Part shown: piece by piece, positions 9,935 through 21,400 of the stretch
Layout of the letters: every line of letters begins with the position of its first letter
Position numbering within the stretch: position 1 is the stretch's first letter
Assembly (NCBI GenBank): GCA_964019425.1
Contig: OZ025788.1
Coordinates: 930,001 to 994,000 of the forward strand
Reading direction: 5' to 3'
DNA from: Flectonema sp. DT1601
Taxonomy: Eukaryota > Euglenozoa > Diplonemea > Diplonemida > Diplonemidae
DNA length: 64,000 bases
Notes under the pieces: generated by a model
What the model was told of the DNA's origin: nothing
The model's database searches: none
What the model saw: the letters and a program-made list of their open reading frames with translations, nothing else
Made by a program: the position numbers and the translations under genes

Positions 9935-11532
9935 TAATTTAATTGAGATACAGTATCTGTTAAAGATGAGTTATAATACACAACAAATATTAAGGTATTC
10001 TATCACACATTTTTTTTTTTTTTTTCCCTTCTCCCCCGAAGTCAGGGAAGTCAAAACTAGTAACTTGGTACCACACCCGTGAGACTTTCACAGCATCCGA
10101 ATATTATCCATCTGTGGGTGATATTTTGACAATGTAGAAATAATAATTCAAGGAGGATTACAGAAGATTTAATTTTCATTTCACTTTATCTTATCTTGTG
10201 AGGGAGAAAAACATGTTGGAAAAAAAAAAGGGGGAAAAAAGAAAAATAGAACGTTGAAAGGATTTCGTTCATATAAGAGTTAGTAATTTTTTTTTTTTTT
10301 TTTTTTTAAAATTGCCGGGAAAAGTTTTTTTTTTTGTGACGTCATACTGAAAAAAGGAATACAAAAAAGAAATATTCCCTTCCTTAACTGTTAGCGGCAG
10401 CGTAGTCTTTACACGATTTGCAATAAGAGAGGTAAAATAGTAAGAAAGCCCTTTGCGGTTGTCCTTCGTGAGAAGTTTAGGTAAAAGACCCGAGAAAAAG
10501 CTCACATGAGGTGAAACAAATATATCGGACACAATGCCTTTAATAACTACATACTTGTACCCCATTAAAAGAGGTAAATAAAAGTTCAAAATAAAGTGCT
10601 TTTATAAGTTTTTTTAAAAAGTACTTTTATCATATGTAATAACTCGAAAAGGGATTTAATTTTTTTTTTTTTTTTTTAACTCAATTATTTTGAAATTATT
10701 CCATAATCAGTCGCCAGGATATAGCGTCCAATAAGTTCAGAAAATATTAAAGGGGAGGGGAGAAAAAGGACAGTGATTGGATCGCTCTCACCATTGACAA
10801 TTATCAATGTAGTGACTAACTAGCGAGAAGGGAGCAGTGCCGGATTTACGTTCACACCTTGAATTCAAATTATCAAAGCAGACTTATAAATAGAATGTAT
10901 TTTCTTGATTGAACCAACAGAGGATCCAACATACCCTGCTTCAACAGCTTCAGAAAACAGGTATGTTGAATAGTTGCAGTAATGTATCCCTTCCTCTCTT
11001 TAAGATTTTTTTTTCAAGAAAAATATTTCTAATTAAAGGGATAGACAAAAAAAATAATGAGTTGAATCAAATCATTTGTGTTTCAGAGAAACAACTAAAA
11101 ATATCTGAAGCCGAAATAAAATTAAGAAAAAAGGTGAGGGAGAAAAAAAAAAAAAAGACTTAAAATAAATAAATCTTTTATTTAAGACAGGTGACTCTAG
11201 TTTTCACAGAAAGATACTAATCTGAATAAATTACCCTCCTCAAAACTTAGAAGCCTTCACATAGTAAACCCGCAGTCGGGGTGTAGAAAAAAGGAGAGGA
11301 AGAAAAAAGAGAATAAAAAGGGTTGTTTAATAATTGCAATTTTTTTTTTTCCCAGCAGAAAGTACAAGTATATAAAAAAAAACCTTGTCTTATTGGACCG
11401 CATAACATTTGTTAATAGACATTAAAAAACAGTCAATTTCTCTTCGATTCATCCATTTATTGCAGCCATCCCGCTGTAGGATTGCTTTTAAAAATGAACG
11501 GTAACTTCTAAGTCAAATCCCTGTAGTCATAA
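9935..11532. other. Intergenic between paralogues 2 and 3
   Basis: 1.6 kb with no supported gene. It is rich in homopolymer A and T tracts (10010-10025, 10290-10308, 10660-10678, 11140-11155, 11340-11352). A hairpin-forming inverted repeat lies at 10927-10968. Longer open frames here start with non-ATG codons and are low in complexity, so I do not call them. Confidence 0.5.
10927..10968. repeat. Short inverted repeat
   Basis: Arms CAACATACC and GGTATGTTG (perfect complements, extended by CTG/CAG with one unpaired base) enclose about 20 nt that themselves contain GCTTC/GAAGC. The right arm includes GTATGT, which looks like a donor site on the plus strand, but no exon is supported. Confidence 0.6.
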
Positions 11533-12912
11533 TTAATTGGTAGCAAGAGTCTGATCACGAGGCATGAAGTTTGATGCGTTCTTCCTCTTGGTTGCCAAGT
11601 AGACCAAGCCTGCAGCAATTAAACTAGCGATAAGAACAACTGCAGCGACAATAAGTACAATAACAACAGGTCGAGGATGGTCATCGTCACTACCACCAGG
11701 GGGGCTGTTTGGATCAGGATAATTTCCAGGTACTACACAAATGTTATCAGAGAACGAACCAACATATGAATCGCTATTGCAGACGAAGGCGACTCTTTTA
11801 TTAAAAACATGACCAGGTTGACAAACATCACAATCAACACAATACTGGTCTCCATTAATCAGATGCATGTGACCTCCAATATCACCAGCGTAGGCTTCGT
11901 CAATGTACTGACCTCCTGAGATGTGATATGATGCTACGGGAGGTGATGTGAGTAGTCCAGAACATGCTTCACCATCACAAGTAAATGTCAATGACGTACA
12001 AACTGATAATGAGAGAGAATAATCACAAGCCACAATATTATTATTTATCGTAACAACAACACATCCCTTTGCAAAACAAGATTGCTCACTTCTCAAAGTC
12101 CTGCAACCCGAGTACAATAAACAGGCATCATTCTGCCACACGCAAGCAGCTATATCAGAACACTGGTCCTGAGGAACATTCTTACACACGTCAGCTTGTG
12201 CAGTACAAAGACCATTTGTTGATAACCAACAACCTGGATAATCAGCACACGTTGCTGCTTTATCACATCTGTCAATGGCCACGCATTCGTTCGATCGATG
12301 CACTTTGCAGTCAGCTTTCCAAACACATTCTTCAATACTGAGTCCTGAACAAATATCTGGTGAGCTACCCTGCCAGTCAGTGCACTGTGTTGTGAGTGTG
12401 TTTCCAATACCACACCATGGAGCAAATGCTTTTGGTTTGCAATACCCAAGACCAGAATTAACCCAATAGCATTGTGGGTCAGCAGTGCAAGCGGCTGAAT
12501 TTGTGTTCTTAGTCGGGTCACTACAAAATTGCTGTGCACCACAAGCTGTTCCATTCCACACACAATCAGATAGAGTCATGCATGAGGATACACTCGTGGC
12601 AGAGCTGCAAGACAAGCAGGTAGTTGAACCCATAACTACTCCACACCTTCCATCGCAAGCTACCACTGGTGCGGCTTCACAAGGAACGTCTGAAAGCGAA
12701 CAGACGCCATGTAACCAACTACACAACGAAGAGTTACAGTAACTTTCATTAGCATATGATGCACATGTGTTGTAACACTTTAACGAGATTGGGTACCATC
12801 TGCATTGCTTGTCACCACTGAACAGGCAGTCCTGTTCTCCCAGCGTCTCACAGTCTGATGCATGCGCCAATCCAATGACCAGGAGAGTAAGTAACGTCAT
12901 TAGGAGATCCAT
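11533..12912 (-). CDS. Cysteine-rich single-pass surface protein, paralogue 3
   Basis: 459 residues: signal peptide (about 1-18, ending AHA-S), cysteine-rich ectodomain with WCGIGNTLTTQC, GLSIEECVWKADC and HRSNECVAIDRC, a short acidic and proline-rich stalk with no long repeat (about 405-420), a hydrophobic helix (about 421-446), and a TKRK tail. It is shorter than its neighbours mainly through the missing stalk. The ATG at 12912 is 11 nt after a tract ending AACAATCAG. It is transcribed first of the three. The family is not recognised. Confidence 0.85.
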   Translation of the reverse strand: MDLLMTLLTLLVIGLAHASDCETLGEQDCLFSGDKQCRWYPISLKCYNTCASYANESYCNSSLCSWLHGVCSLSDVPCEAAPVVACDGRCGVVMGSTTCLSCSSATSVSSCMTLSDCVWNGTACGAQQFCSDPTKNTNSAACTADPQCYWVNSGLGYCKPKAFAPWCGIGNTLTTQCTDWQGSSPDICSGLSIEECVWKADCKVHRSNECVAIDRCDKAATCADYPGCWLSTNGLCTAQADVCKNVPQDQCSDIAACVWQNDACLLYSGCRTLRSEQSCFAKGCVVVTINNNIVACDYSLSLSVCTSLTFTCDGEACSGLLTSPPVASYHISGGQYIDEAYAGDIGGHMHLINGDQYCVDCDVCQPGHVFNKRVAFVCNSDSYVGSFSDNICVVPGNYPDPNSPPGGSDDDHPRPVVIVLIVAAVVLIASLIAAGLVYLATKRKNASNFMPRDQTLATN

Positions 12913-13385
12913 ATTATGAATAACTGATTGTTATAATTAATAAAACTGACTACACGACAGACACTAATACCCAACACACAAATATCAAAGTACCAGTACT
13001 TCTTCATTGTGGATCTGTTCTAGAATATAATTAATCGAAACAGTCAACCATTCCGCACAACAATCTCACATTGTAAAACATGATTATAAAAGTAAAGCGA
13101 TAAACATCAGGTCAAGAATGATTGATCAGGCTAACCAATCACAAAGAGCTGATGAGTAAAAAGGGGGGAAATAGAATTTGATAAGATCTTGCAAAGAAAG
13201 GCAAATGGAAGAAGGGGGAAAATGAAATATCACATTTGTGTAAATGGTATGATCGCTGAGGTCGGTGATTCACACAGAGCACGAGAAAGCTCACGTGACT
13301 AAGTGCAATTGGTACAGAAAAAAAAAAAAATAATATTACAGTATAACAAGAGAATAAAGCATCTCACCTTCATTATTTCGTCTTA
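12913..13385. other. Intergenic
   Basis: Nothing beyond the acceptor of paralogue 3 and an A-run at 13320-13332. Confidence 0.5.
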
Positions 13386-14357
13386 TTATTTGGATTCCAG
13401 TGTATCTTGCAGGGTGGGTATAAAGTTTTCATCATACGCGAGACATGACTTCGCGTGATCACTAGCACGTAAAAACCATGGCCCGCTACTACCAGATGAA
13501 TTTACATTAACAGTAACTTCATCATCTGATTCTGCATCACTGTCTTGACCGCTGGCAAGGCGGAGGTTTCTCTTTTCGTTTTGATGTTTAAAATAATTAA
13601 CACCAACAGGAAGTCCATAAGGATCTGTTATTTTAGGTCGAACTATCTTTCTCTCGGTACCTTTTTCAGAAACATGAACACGATTAGTACACATGATCGC
13701 ATTGAGGGTGAAAATTTTTGGAAAATACGGATTTATATTCCTATTTAAATCAATTACTTCATCTTTACCTGTTTCTACTTTTATCCACAACCGAAACCGT
13801 TCTCGGTTTGGGTATTTAAGAGCGGAAGGAACGAGTGTGACTAATTTCCTTCCAATGTATCGATAAAGATCAAAAGACGGAGTACCTTTTTCAATTATAA
13901 ATAACCAGTTTCCTTCACATAGACAAGATTCTAACTTCTGTTGACATTCAGCAGTGTTTGATTCTGCTGTAGTTCCGATTCTATAAGTGACTACATTAAC
14001 ACCCATTGAGGTTGCTAGTTTCTGAAGAGAATCAAACGGCTCACCATCAATATCACTCATTTTATGCCAGCTTGTTGAGCGTACTTCGGTGGCGTGCCAT
14101 AATAGTGGTGTTCTAACTTGACTTTTTTTATACATCCTCATCAACGAAGGATCGACTCCTTTTGGACATGGTCTTGTGTACCTATCTTTCTTCTGTAAAA
14201 ACGTTAGCTCATCACTTGGAGTGTTGTTAATTGTCGGCAGTTCTGCTTCTTCTTCTGATGGTATTCCTTTATGCATCGACACTTCCTGATGAGGCCAATT
14301 CGCACCAATCAACGCAAGAACACGTTCAGCTGTAAGACGTTCGTTTACGACTGGCAT
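13386..14357 (-). CDS. Hypothetical protein
   Basis: 323 residues from the ATG at 14357 (MPVVNERLTAERVLALIG). The longer open frame to 14435 begins without ATG and crosses a likely acceptor (GTTTCCAG, 24 nt before the chosen ATG), so the shorter start is preferred. I do not recognise a family. The middle part (about 155-235, around EGNWLFIIEKG and RFRLWIKVE) has a weak resemblance to the D6 region of dynein heavy chains, where a GNW-hydrophobic strand is followed by an F-R-L-W strand, but this is not enough to assign it. Acidic Ser/Asp-rich segment near 285-300. No membrane segment or signal peptide. Confidence 0.7.
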   Translation of the reverse strand: MPVVNERLTAERVLALIGANWPHQEVSMHKGIPSEEEAELPTINNTPSDELTFLQKKDRYTRPCPKGVDPSLMRMYKKSQVRTPLLWHATEVRSTSWHKMSDIDGEPFDSLQKLATSMGVNVVTYRIGTTAESNTAECQQKLESCLCEGNWLFIIEKGTPSFDLYRYIGRKLVTLVPSALKYPNRERFRLWIKVETGKDEVIDLNRNINPYFPKIFTLNAIMCTNRVHVSEKGTERKIVRPKITDPYGLPVGVNYFKHQNEKRNLRLASGQDSDAESDDEVTVNVNSSGSSGPWFLRASDHAKSCLAYDENFIPTLQDTLESK

Positions 14358-14793
14358 TTGTTGAGTTTTTTTTAATTTTTTCTGGAAACTTTTTTTTATA
14401 TTAAGAACCCAACAACAAATACTTGTTAAATGCAAAAAAAAAAAAAAAAAAATTAAAATTAAAAGTTAAAAATAATATCTTAATAACATGCCATCCTTCG
14501 ATTTAGGACTTTCTCAGTTTTTTTCAGTACAATCTCCTGGCAAGGCAATTCGAACGTCAATGTCACACGAAACACTTGCGAAAGAAATATCTTTTTTTTA
14601 AATTGCAAGTGTTTTATTAAAAGAAGCAACTTGCTGTTGCCGATCACAAATTTGAACATCAAACTCAACTCACAAGAAGACCACGAGCAGTCATCACCGG
14701 AACACACGTAAAAAAAACTAACATAAGAAATGTAGCTTACTTAAATTTTAAGAAAAATTAAAAAAAATTAAATTAAAACACAATTGGGTATCC
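14358..14793. other. Intergenic
   Basis: A 75-codon minus-strand frame at 14707-14480 is open, and a short ATG segment followed by GTGAGT lies at about 14692, but neither joins into a convincing gene. The stretch is mostly AT-rich with A-runs near 14433-14452. Confidence 0.4.
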
Positions 14794-15585
14794 CTACTCA
14801 TCTTGTCCCCAATCTAGGATAGTTTTTGCTGCAGATCGCAGTGCTTTCTCTAAGTCAGGTTTTGATTCTTTTCCCTGGTTATAATGAATAAAGTTCATTC
14901 CGATTGATCTCCACAGAGTACCAATTGTATTCCTCAGTTTTATTAGTTCAGATTCGAATGTCTTTTTTTCCATTGAAGTTAGAGAGCTGAGTTTTTCAAT
15001 TTTAACTTCCAAATCTAATTCATATGTAACACTTTCTCGTTTGCTACTTCTGAGTTGATGTAATTCATCTCTCATACTCGATAGAGTAATAGCAGAACTG
15101 TGAAAGTGAGCTAAACATATTTTAGTACTCTCAAACCAACCTTTTAGTAGTTGTAGGTCACTCATGAAGTGAAACATTCGTCTCTCTTGGTCTAATGAGA
15201 GAAGTCTAATTGATTGCTCTAAGGCATAAGATGCTGCATCAAGAGCATCAACAACACTGTCACTTGGTAGCGGGTGATATAAATATGAAATTGGAACAAA
15301 TGAACCTCCAGTCTTACTCTTCGTTTGAAAGTATCTCGTACCATTTAGTACTCCATCATTATTACCAACATTGCCGCAGTCCCATTGGACTCCAACGTAA
15401 ACCTCAGGCTGTGTTGTGTTGTTGTTTTCTTGTTTATCAGTTGCCGTAAAGACTTGTTCTAAAGTAGAAGAAGTGCATACCAGTGGCATAGTTGGAAGTC
15501 TTCCGAACCACCTAACAACTCCAAACAGTCCCTGCTTCGTTTGAATTCTGTGGTGGATTTGTTTATTTTGTGCTTTTATGATCAT
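14794..15585 (-). CDS. CAP-Gly domain protein
   Basis: 263 residues. A CAP-Gly domain spans about 15-98: GVVRWFGRLP, then VGVQWDCG, the GKNDG-like signature here as GNNDGVLNGTRYF, and SFVPISYL. Such domains bind the C-terminal EEY/F tails of tubulin and EB proteins. The rest (about 105-263) is mostly helical and may coil (about 160-235). In the signature the lysine of GKNDG is asparagine. Length and the N-terminal position of the domain do not match tubulin cofactors B or E closely. The ATG at 15585 is 21 nt after GGGGGTTTTAG. A microtubule-associated role is likely from the domain. Confidence 0.85.
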   Translation of the reverse strand: MIIKAQNKQIHHRIQTKQGLFGVVRWFGRLPTMPLVCTSSTLEQVFTATDKQENNNTTQPEVYVGVQWDCGNVGNNDGVLNGTRYFQTKSKTGGSFVPISYLYHPLPSDSVVDALDAASYALEQSIRLLSLDQERRMFHFMSDLQLLKGWFESTKICLAHFHSSAITLSSMRDELHQLRSSKRESVTYELDLEVKIEKLSSLTSMEKKTFESELIKLRNTIGTLWRSIGMNFIHYNQGKESKPDLEKALRSAAKTILDWGQDE

Positions 15586-15644
15586 GAATTAAATTACCAG
15601 CCAAGACTAAAACCCCCACAGAACTAGAAGTCAACTACTGGCGG

Positions 15645-15899
15645 TAAGCCTTGTGTCAGTCAATGCTATTCCACGCAGGTTACAATTTGCAATCTTCCTA
15701 CAAAACATAAAACCTGACCTATTCATGGTACGGGAGACATTGTTAAAGGATAACGACGATACGATAAGTTTTAGTGGATATAACTGCCTCGGAAGAGACC
15801 GAAGAATTCCGGTTTAAAAACAATGCACCCTTCAGAGGTGGTGGATTAGCGATTTTTTACAAAAACGGTCTAAGAATGACAAATGCTGACCCAACCGAG
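15645..15899 (+). mobile_element. Fragment of non-LTR retrotransposon (LINE) endonuclease
   Basis: Between two minus-strand genes, the plus strand reads LVSVNAIPRRLQFAIF, KPDLFMVRETLL, SFSGYNCLGRDRR and, after one stop and a change of frame, FRGGGLAIFYKNGL. This is the order of the apurinic-type endonuclease (exonuclease-endonuclease-phosphatase fold) at the start of LINE proteins: the N-terminal Asn, P-D with E-T carrying the catalytic glutamate, the G-Y/DR strand and the GGG-A-I strand. It stops after about 85 codons and is out of frame, so it is a dead 5'-truncated and 3'-truncated fragment. No reverse transcriptase follows. Confidence 0.7.
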
Positions 15900-15958
15900 T
15901 GAATACTTAACTCATAAGGATAATAGATATTCTATTATTACAGCATGGCTACAGAATG

Positions 15959-17121
15959 CTAGTCGCTACAACATGATTCCTCTTCCGGCGAACGCTCTCG
16001 TCTTCAGAGAATACGCAGAGGAAACATCAGAGTAAACAACCAGAGCTATTCATACGACAGTATTTAATAAATGTTAAGGCATACCTAGTTCCTATTTCAC
16101 ACTTGTCGGGTATCAGAGTACGAGGAATCCAATCACTAGCTGTTGTAAAGTCAGATAGTGTACTCGAAAAGTAAAGTGTTTCAGCAGTTCTATCAGACAT
16201 TAAGATGTAATGGTTTTCAGCCTTCACACGAAGTTCATCAACTGATTGTAATGAAGACACAGCATAAGACATTACATTAGCATAAGGCTGAGCTACTTGT
16301 GGTTGTACTTTTGTTGACGTAACTTTAGATTTCAGCCAACCTAATGCTGACTTCGTTTGGTACGTAACATGTCTCTTTGTTTCGTTGTATATATTACTAG
16401 TTTGTGACTGTAAGGTTGCTGTTGAGTCTTTGAATGCTTGAAAATCACTGTTTTCACAAAATAAGAAATCACGAAGAAGAATTGACTGTTGTAACCCAAT
16501 GTGTCCGCCCACATAATTTAAAAAATAGCAAAACTCTCGTTTTCTTTGCAGAACAAGCATCGGAGGATCAGTTTCTTCTCCAACCAGAACAGCAAACTTA
16601 GTATCAGCTGCGTATGATATATCTTTCGGGGGTACCGGAGGTATAATTATTGCTGGATACTCCTTTGCTAAAGCTCCTCTCAACCACTCTAATTTACTAT
16701 ATCTGAAATACTTTGTAATAATCACACAGTCTTCTTTAATTGTAACATCCGCATTATTAAGTTTCTCTAACTGAGATTTGTATAAGTCAAGAGAGGTAGT
16801 GAGCTTCACCTCATACGCCCAATAACTCGATTCCAAAAACTCGGTAGTGTCGATCGTAAATTTCATTGCTGGGTTTGCTACAGCGTTCTCCAAGAACAGA
16901 GCACTGTCGAAATAAAATGCCGTGTTTTCTGGCATTTTAGGCGATCCTACAGGATCAACGTGCACATCTTCCTCGAGGTCAATACTGGTAGTAGTTGCTA
17001 ACGATAAGTTTTTTACACCTGACGAAGTATTCGTCGGACTGTTTTCCGAATTTGGTTTCTGCGGTGGTGTTACAGGCAGGTCTTCCTGTGCTTCAACGGG
17101 AGACGACGTGTCAGGATCCAT
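15959..17121 (-). CDS. Sorting nexin (PX domain), two exons
   Basis: Exons 17121-16085 and 16001-15959 join across an 83-nt intron (GTATGC...AAG) to 359 residues; the second exon adds only about 14 residues ending EEESCCSD. A PX domain lies at about 65-190, with the phosphoinositide-binding RYSKLEWLRGAL, the proline loop IIPPVPPK, and the late FL..V..H..L..S strand (FLNYVGGHIGLQQSILLRDF). The C-terminal region (about 200-345) is helical and may be a BAR-like or other dimerising segment. The first 55 residues are Pro/Ser/Thr-rich. Sorting nexins act in endosomal membrane traffic. The ATG at 17121 is 17 nt after CATCTTTTTCACAG. Confidence 0.85.
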
Positions 17122-17476
17122 TTATCCTTAACAGTACACTGTGAAAAAGATGGGAAAATAACTTGAACGTAAAACATAAAAACAGTAACGTTGATTTTTT
17201 TCTTCTTTTCTTTTTGACATAACCTTTCTATGTACCTGTCAGAGATCATAAGAAAAGTAGAAAGACAATATGCCACCAACAATACCACAGAAACACTGAA
17301 CGTAATAAGTGATGTGATGATCATGACGGGAGGGAGAGCATACTAACTGATATCATAAAAAACGAAGTGGGTCAAAAACCGTCTCAAGTTCAAACCCGTG
17401 GAAGCACGAAGCTGGCAAATGGGACCTCTGAGGACAACCAGAAATGAAACAACCGGATGCGAAGCACCCATGAAGC
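17122..17476. other. Intergenic
   Basis: Holds the acceptor of the sorting nexin gene (17139-17158) and the 3'UTR of the NIFK-like gene. Nothing else seen. Confidence 0.6.
17139..17158 (-). other. Predicted splice acceptor upstream of sorting nexin
   Basis: Minus-strand pyrimidine tract TTTTCCCATCTTTTTCACAG, 17 nt before the ATG, with no upstream coding exon. Confidence 0.6.
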
Positions 17477-18225
17477 TTACTCTTTCTTTGCCTTCGGGAC
17501 GTACTGTGTGTTTTATTGTGTTGATTATTAATTTGAAACGTTCCACCTGTGTTTTATAAATAACAAAAATATACCTCAAGCCCAAGAGACTTTAACTGGT
17601 CCTCAAAACCATTGAATGTGTATGTAATTCCCTTGGCTGCAATCTTTTTGTTATGTTGTCTTTCCTTAGATATGAGGTTCATAATACGTTGGTTGACAGG
17701 TTTGTCGCAGGCTTTCTTGTAGTGTTGTTGAAGACCGTTGATTCTGATATCGGCATCCTTCTTCTGGAGAGTCTTAATCTTCATTCCTTTCCAAATATTT
17801 TTGTGAACTTTTGATTGTTCCATCATATCACATCTTAAGGTCTTACCGGTGATGTGCATACCGTTCAGCTCTTCGACAACGGCAGGGGCAACCGCTGGGT
17901 CGTCAAATTGAGCGAACCCATAACCCTTTGATTTTCCTGATTTCTTGCATCTTGAAAGCCTTAATCTTCTGATCTTACCGTACTGTCCTAAGAATGATCT
18001 TACTTGACCTTCGTAGTATCCATGAGGAATGTGTCCTAGGTATATTACGCCTTCGTGCTTATTCTTAGTCGCACCCTTCCCCTTTGGCTGGGCCTTTACG
18101 ACTGCCGCTGCCTTCTTCTTTGAAACCTTCTTCAGTTCCTTCGCAGCAGTTTTTTTTAATGCGCTTTTCATGGCATTTGGGTCGAGGGTTTTGTACCCCC
18201 CCTTGCTGATCACACCTTTAACCAT
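17477..18225 (-). CDS. NIFK/Nop15-like nucleolar RRM protein, two exons
   Basis: Exons 18225-17575 and 17503-17477 join across a 71-nt intron (GTATAT...CACACAG) to 225 residues ending YVPKAKKE. A basic N-terminal region is followed by a single RRM at about 60-137: RNP2 is VIYLGHIP and RNP1 is KGYGFAQF. The HITGKTLRCDMMEQSKVHKNIWKG segment straight after the RRM is characteristic of the NIFK/Nop15 family, which works in the nucleolus in maturation of the large ribosomal subunit and ITS2 processing. Human NIFK's Ki-67-binding tail is absent, so it is closer to Nop15. The ATG at 18225 follows a purine-rich leader; an acceptor CTATAG lies further upstream. Confidence 0.88.
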
Positions 18226-18407
18226 TTTTTTTTTCTTTTTTTTTTGTTGCGATTAAATCTATAGATTGTGAGTAAATAAATAACTGTTGTCAACACACGC
18301 ACCATATTATAATTTTAATAAACCGCGTTACGATGTTACTACTGAGGGCGACAAAAAAAGGAAAACAGATAGCGAGTAACGTAACGAATATAAAAGTGTA
18401 AATTTAA

Positions 18408-21400
18408 TCATTGTTTCATTCCCTGTCTTATTCTTTCTTTCAATTTTGGAAGCAATAGCGTATCAAAGAATGTGTCTAACCTTTGATGAAGAGGAATCAA
18501 TGGTGTTGGATGTTTGTGAACAGCAATGCAAATTATCGCATCGACCCACTCTGAAAATGTCATTCCGACATCAAGTATTTTTGTTTCATCACATATGATG
18601 TTGGTATAAATCTGATTTGCATCAGCGAATGTAAAGTTCACATCCGTTAGTTTACATTCTCTGATGAATCTTTGAAACTCTTCATAGGTGATTGAGCCTC
18701 CGTCATTGCCTCTGGAGATTCCAGATACGTAAACTCGGAATGCTCTTCGAAGAATCTTTTGATATCTCTTAACCACTCTCTGAACTGCTAACTGTTTGGA
18801 TGAGTAACGAAAGACTTCTACATCAGATCGAAGAGCTCTCGGAAGTATCGCTTCTTCAATTAGCCTACGAAGTCCTTCAGACGCAGACAAATAAACAACC
18901 TTCCGATGCGTTGCCATTTCACCACCAATCCTGACTAGTAATTCTACAAAGTGTTGTGGTGATATTATCTTCTCTGATTGTCCTTTAAAAGACTTATCAA
19001 TACAACTATCAATTAATCGTTTACTTAGATTCTTAACAACGTGACACTCATTTAAGAAAATAAAGAACCCATCGAGAGACATACGCTGACCAATATCAAC
19101 ACAGCAATAATATTGATAAATAGAACGTAAATCCCAATAATGGAGAGACAGAAGATCTTCGCAAAGATCTAACTCGTCACCAGCGTTGTTTACATTTATT
19201 GATATGGAAAGTACTTCAGAAAGTTTATTTTCTTCGAGGAAAGTGTAAGAGCATCTCCTACGACGTTCTTTGAGGTCGGTGATATCACCTTCGCGGCTTC
19301 GTCCGTTCTGAAGTTGCTTGTAACCACAAAGAGTGACTTTCGAAAGTAAGTATAGCCATCCTCTCATTGTATTTCTCATTTCTTTATATTTGCGTGATAT
19401 TCTATCAAAGGATAGTTCAAGAGGAGGCATCGGTTTGTCACCATCGTCATCATTATCATCAGAAGAAGAGTCGGGTTTCTTCAGCGCAGTCAATCCTCGT
19501 TCTCCAAAACTACCAACAGACTGAGCCAAGCAATATTTGCTAAACAACATTGAAGCCAATACAAATATTCGATGACCCCTTCCGACGAGAATATCATCTG
19601 CTGAGAGGATATTTTTTAATCCAACAACAGAGAGACTCTCAACTAAACAGACTGCTCTTTGATGATGACTTGTTTTTGATAAAGCAGCGAGTGAGCACTG
19701 CTCCGGCCACAACACATACAACAGAACTGTGAATACTTCTGAGTCCTGAAAATCTGTTGTAAAGTTCTCAACTTCTGATGATCTGTTTGGTTTTTATTAA
19801 ACTGATATGAATTATGAGAGATGACACAAAGAAAAGGTTCTACACAAACCTATAAATACCTTCCTTATCAAGAATGTAGTTACAGAAACAGAGTACAATA
19901 TGCTCAGAGCTTTTATTCTTGCTTAAAATGTCAGAAATTTTTGTATCAGCAGACAGGTACTCATAATCTATTTCTTTGAGGACTTCGAGTTGTTGTGTTG
20001 CTCTAGATAGTTGGCGTTCGTTATTGCGGTTTGGATCAAGAGTTTTTAAAGTTGTTATGCAATCACTGAGAGTGTTAATTTCACGTCGACGTTTACATTT
20101 GTCCGTTAAAAGAGCAAAATGAGGGTGCTCTCTATCGTTTATTTCACCAGTCATGTTGTGAAGTATTTCATTACATAGAACTGTCCATCTATCCCGATCA
20201 TGTGTCATTTCTTTTAGTTGAATGGTCATTCCCTCTGCTGCTGTTTGTTGGTTGGAAACCTGCTCTTCCAGCTGTTTTATCCTAGCTGAGAGTTGTTTGA
20301 TTTTAGTGTCTTGTTGGCGAGTTATGTCTTCAATTTGATAAGCGTGAGTTTTATTACCCCTGACTAACTCTGTTTTTAACTTTGACACATCAAGCTGTAA
20401 AGTAGTTTGCTTCAAACGCCAGTCTCGTTTGCAGTTATTTTGATTTTGGGTTTCCCTATCCCACTTGCATTCTCCAGCATTTAGTCTCAGTAGGAGAAAT
20501 GCAACCCATGAAACGAAATGTCGAATTCGGGATGAGAGTCTGTTGATGATCATACTAACTGCACTTCTCGCTTTGCTGGCATTTCGAGATTCATTCTTCC
20601 ACGCTTTGAATAACCTTGAGAGTAAGTGTTTCTTCCATATTCGAACTTCAGCAAGCATGACAGTTGTTTTCCGTTTGCGTTCAGCGTCTGCTTCCGAATT
20701 AATCACCTCAACGTCTTTTCTGTAAGCCGCTAACTCTTGCTCAACTCTGCTTGTGGATGTTGCGTGTAGCGCGAGGTTGCAGAAAGCCTGGTCCAGGTTG
20801 CCTTCCTTTAGTTTTTTCAAAGGGCTAATACACTCCTCCCACCCTTGAAAAATCGAAGCATACACCTCACTTAGTAATCTTGATAAGATATTTTCTAACG
20901 GGTTCGCAGTAGCGGGTGTTTTATTAGACACAAGTTCATTACAAATCTTCGCAAGTAAAAGACTAGCTGATGCTGACCTGAATAAGTTGGGTTGAGGTAA
21001 CTTTGAAGTAGCGCGTTGGATTTGAGTAAAAATACAATCAGCCCAAATAATAGGAGAGGTAAAGCTGTGTTGCTGCATCTCAATTGTACGTAACCACTGT
21101 AGTAATAATCCCTTGGTAGTTTTATCATCGTCAACGTACTGTTCAGGGTCAAGCTCTGAGAAAGGAACCCCTTCAAAACCCTGAGCATCAGTACTTACAA
21201 CTTCAATAAAGGCGGTTTTGCTGGATACGTCTTGGAGAATTTCCGCTGCCGTTCGCGGAGGATTTTCGGGTTCCCTTTTCTTTTTTATCCGCATGAGATC
21301 ACATTCATCCGCCCCGCGAACTTTTTGTACGGTACTCCCAGCCAAGAAAGCTTTTTCCATCGGACGAGGCTCCTTCCATGATAAGTACTTTGAAGGTTTT

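Noticed and set aside
10269-11163. Two open frames (minus 106 codons, plus 84 codons) between paralogues 2 and 3
   Set aside because: Low-complexity Lys/Phe runs from homopolymers; the plus frame begins at TTG. No family features.
5914-12912. WSC domains in the three cysteine-rich paralogues
   Set aside because: They lack the WSC order (G-C-Y/F, C-A-x-x-C, C-x-C-G, C-x-x-x-C-x-G). Only the protein at 27297-29157 has a real WSC domain.
17343-17585. 80-codon minus frame after the NIFK-like gene
   Set aside because: It has no coding sense. It is mostly the 71-nt intron and 3'UTR; the true last exon is nine codons at 17503-17477.
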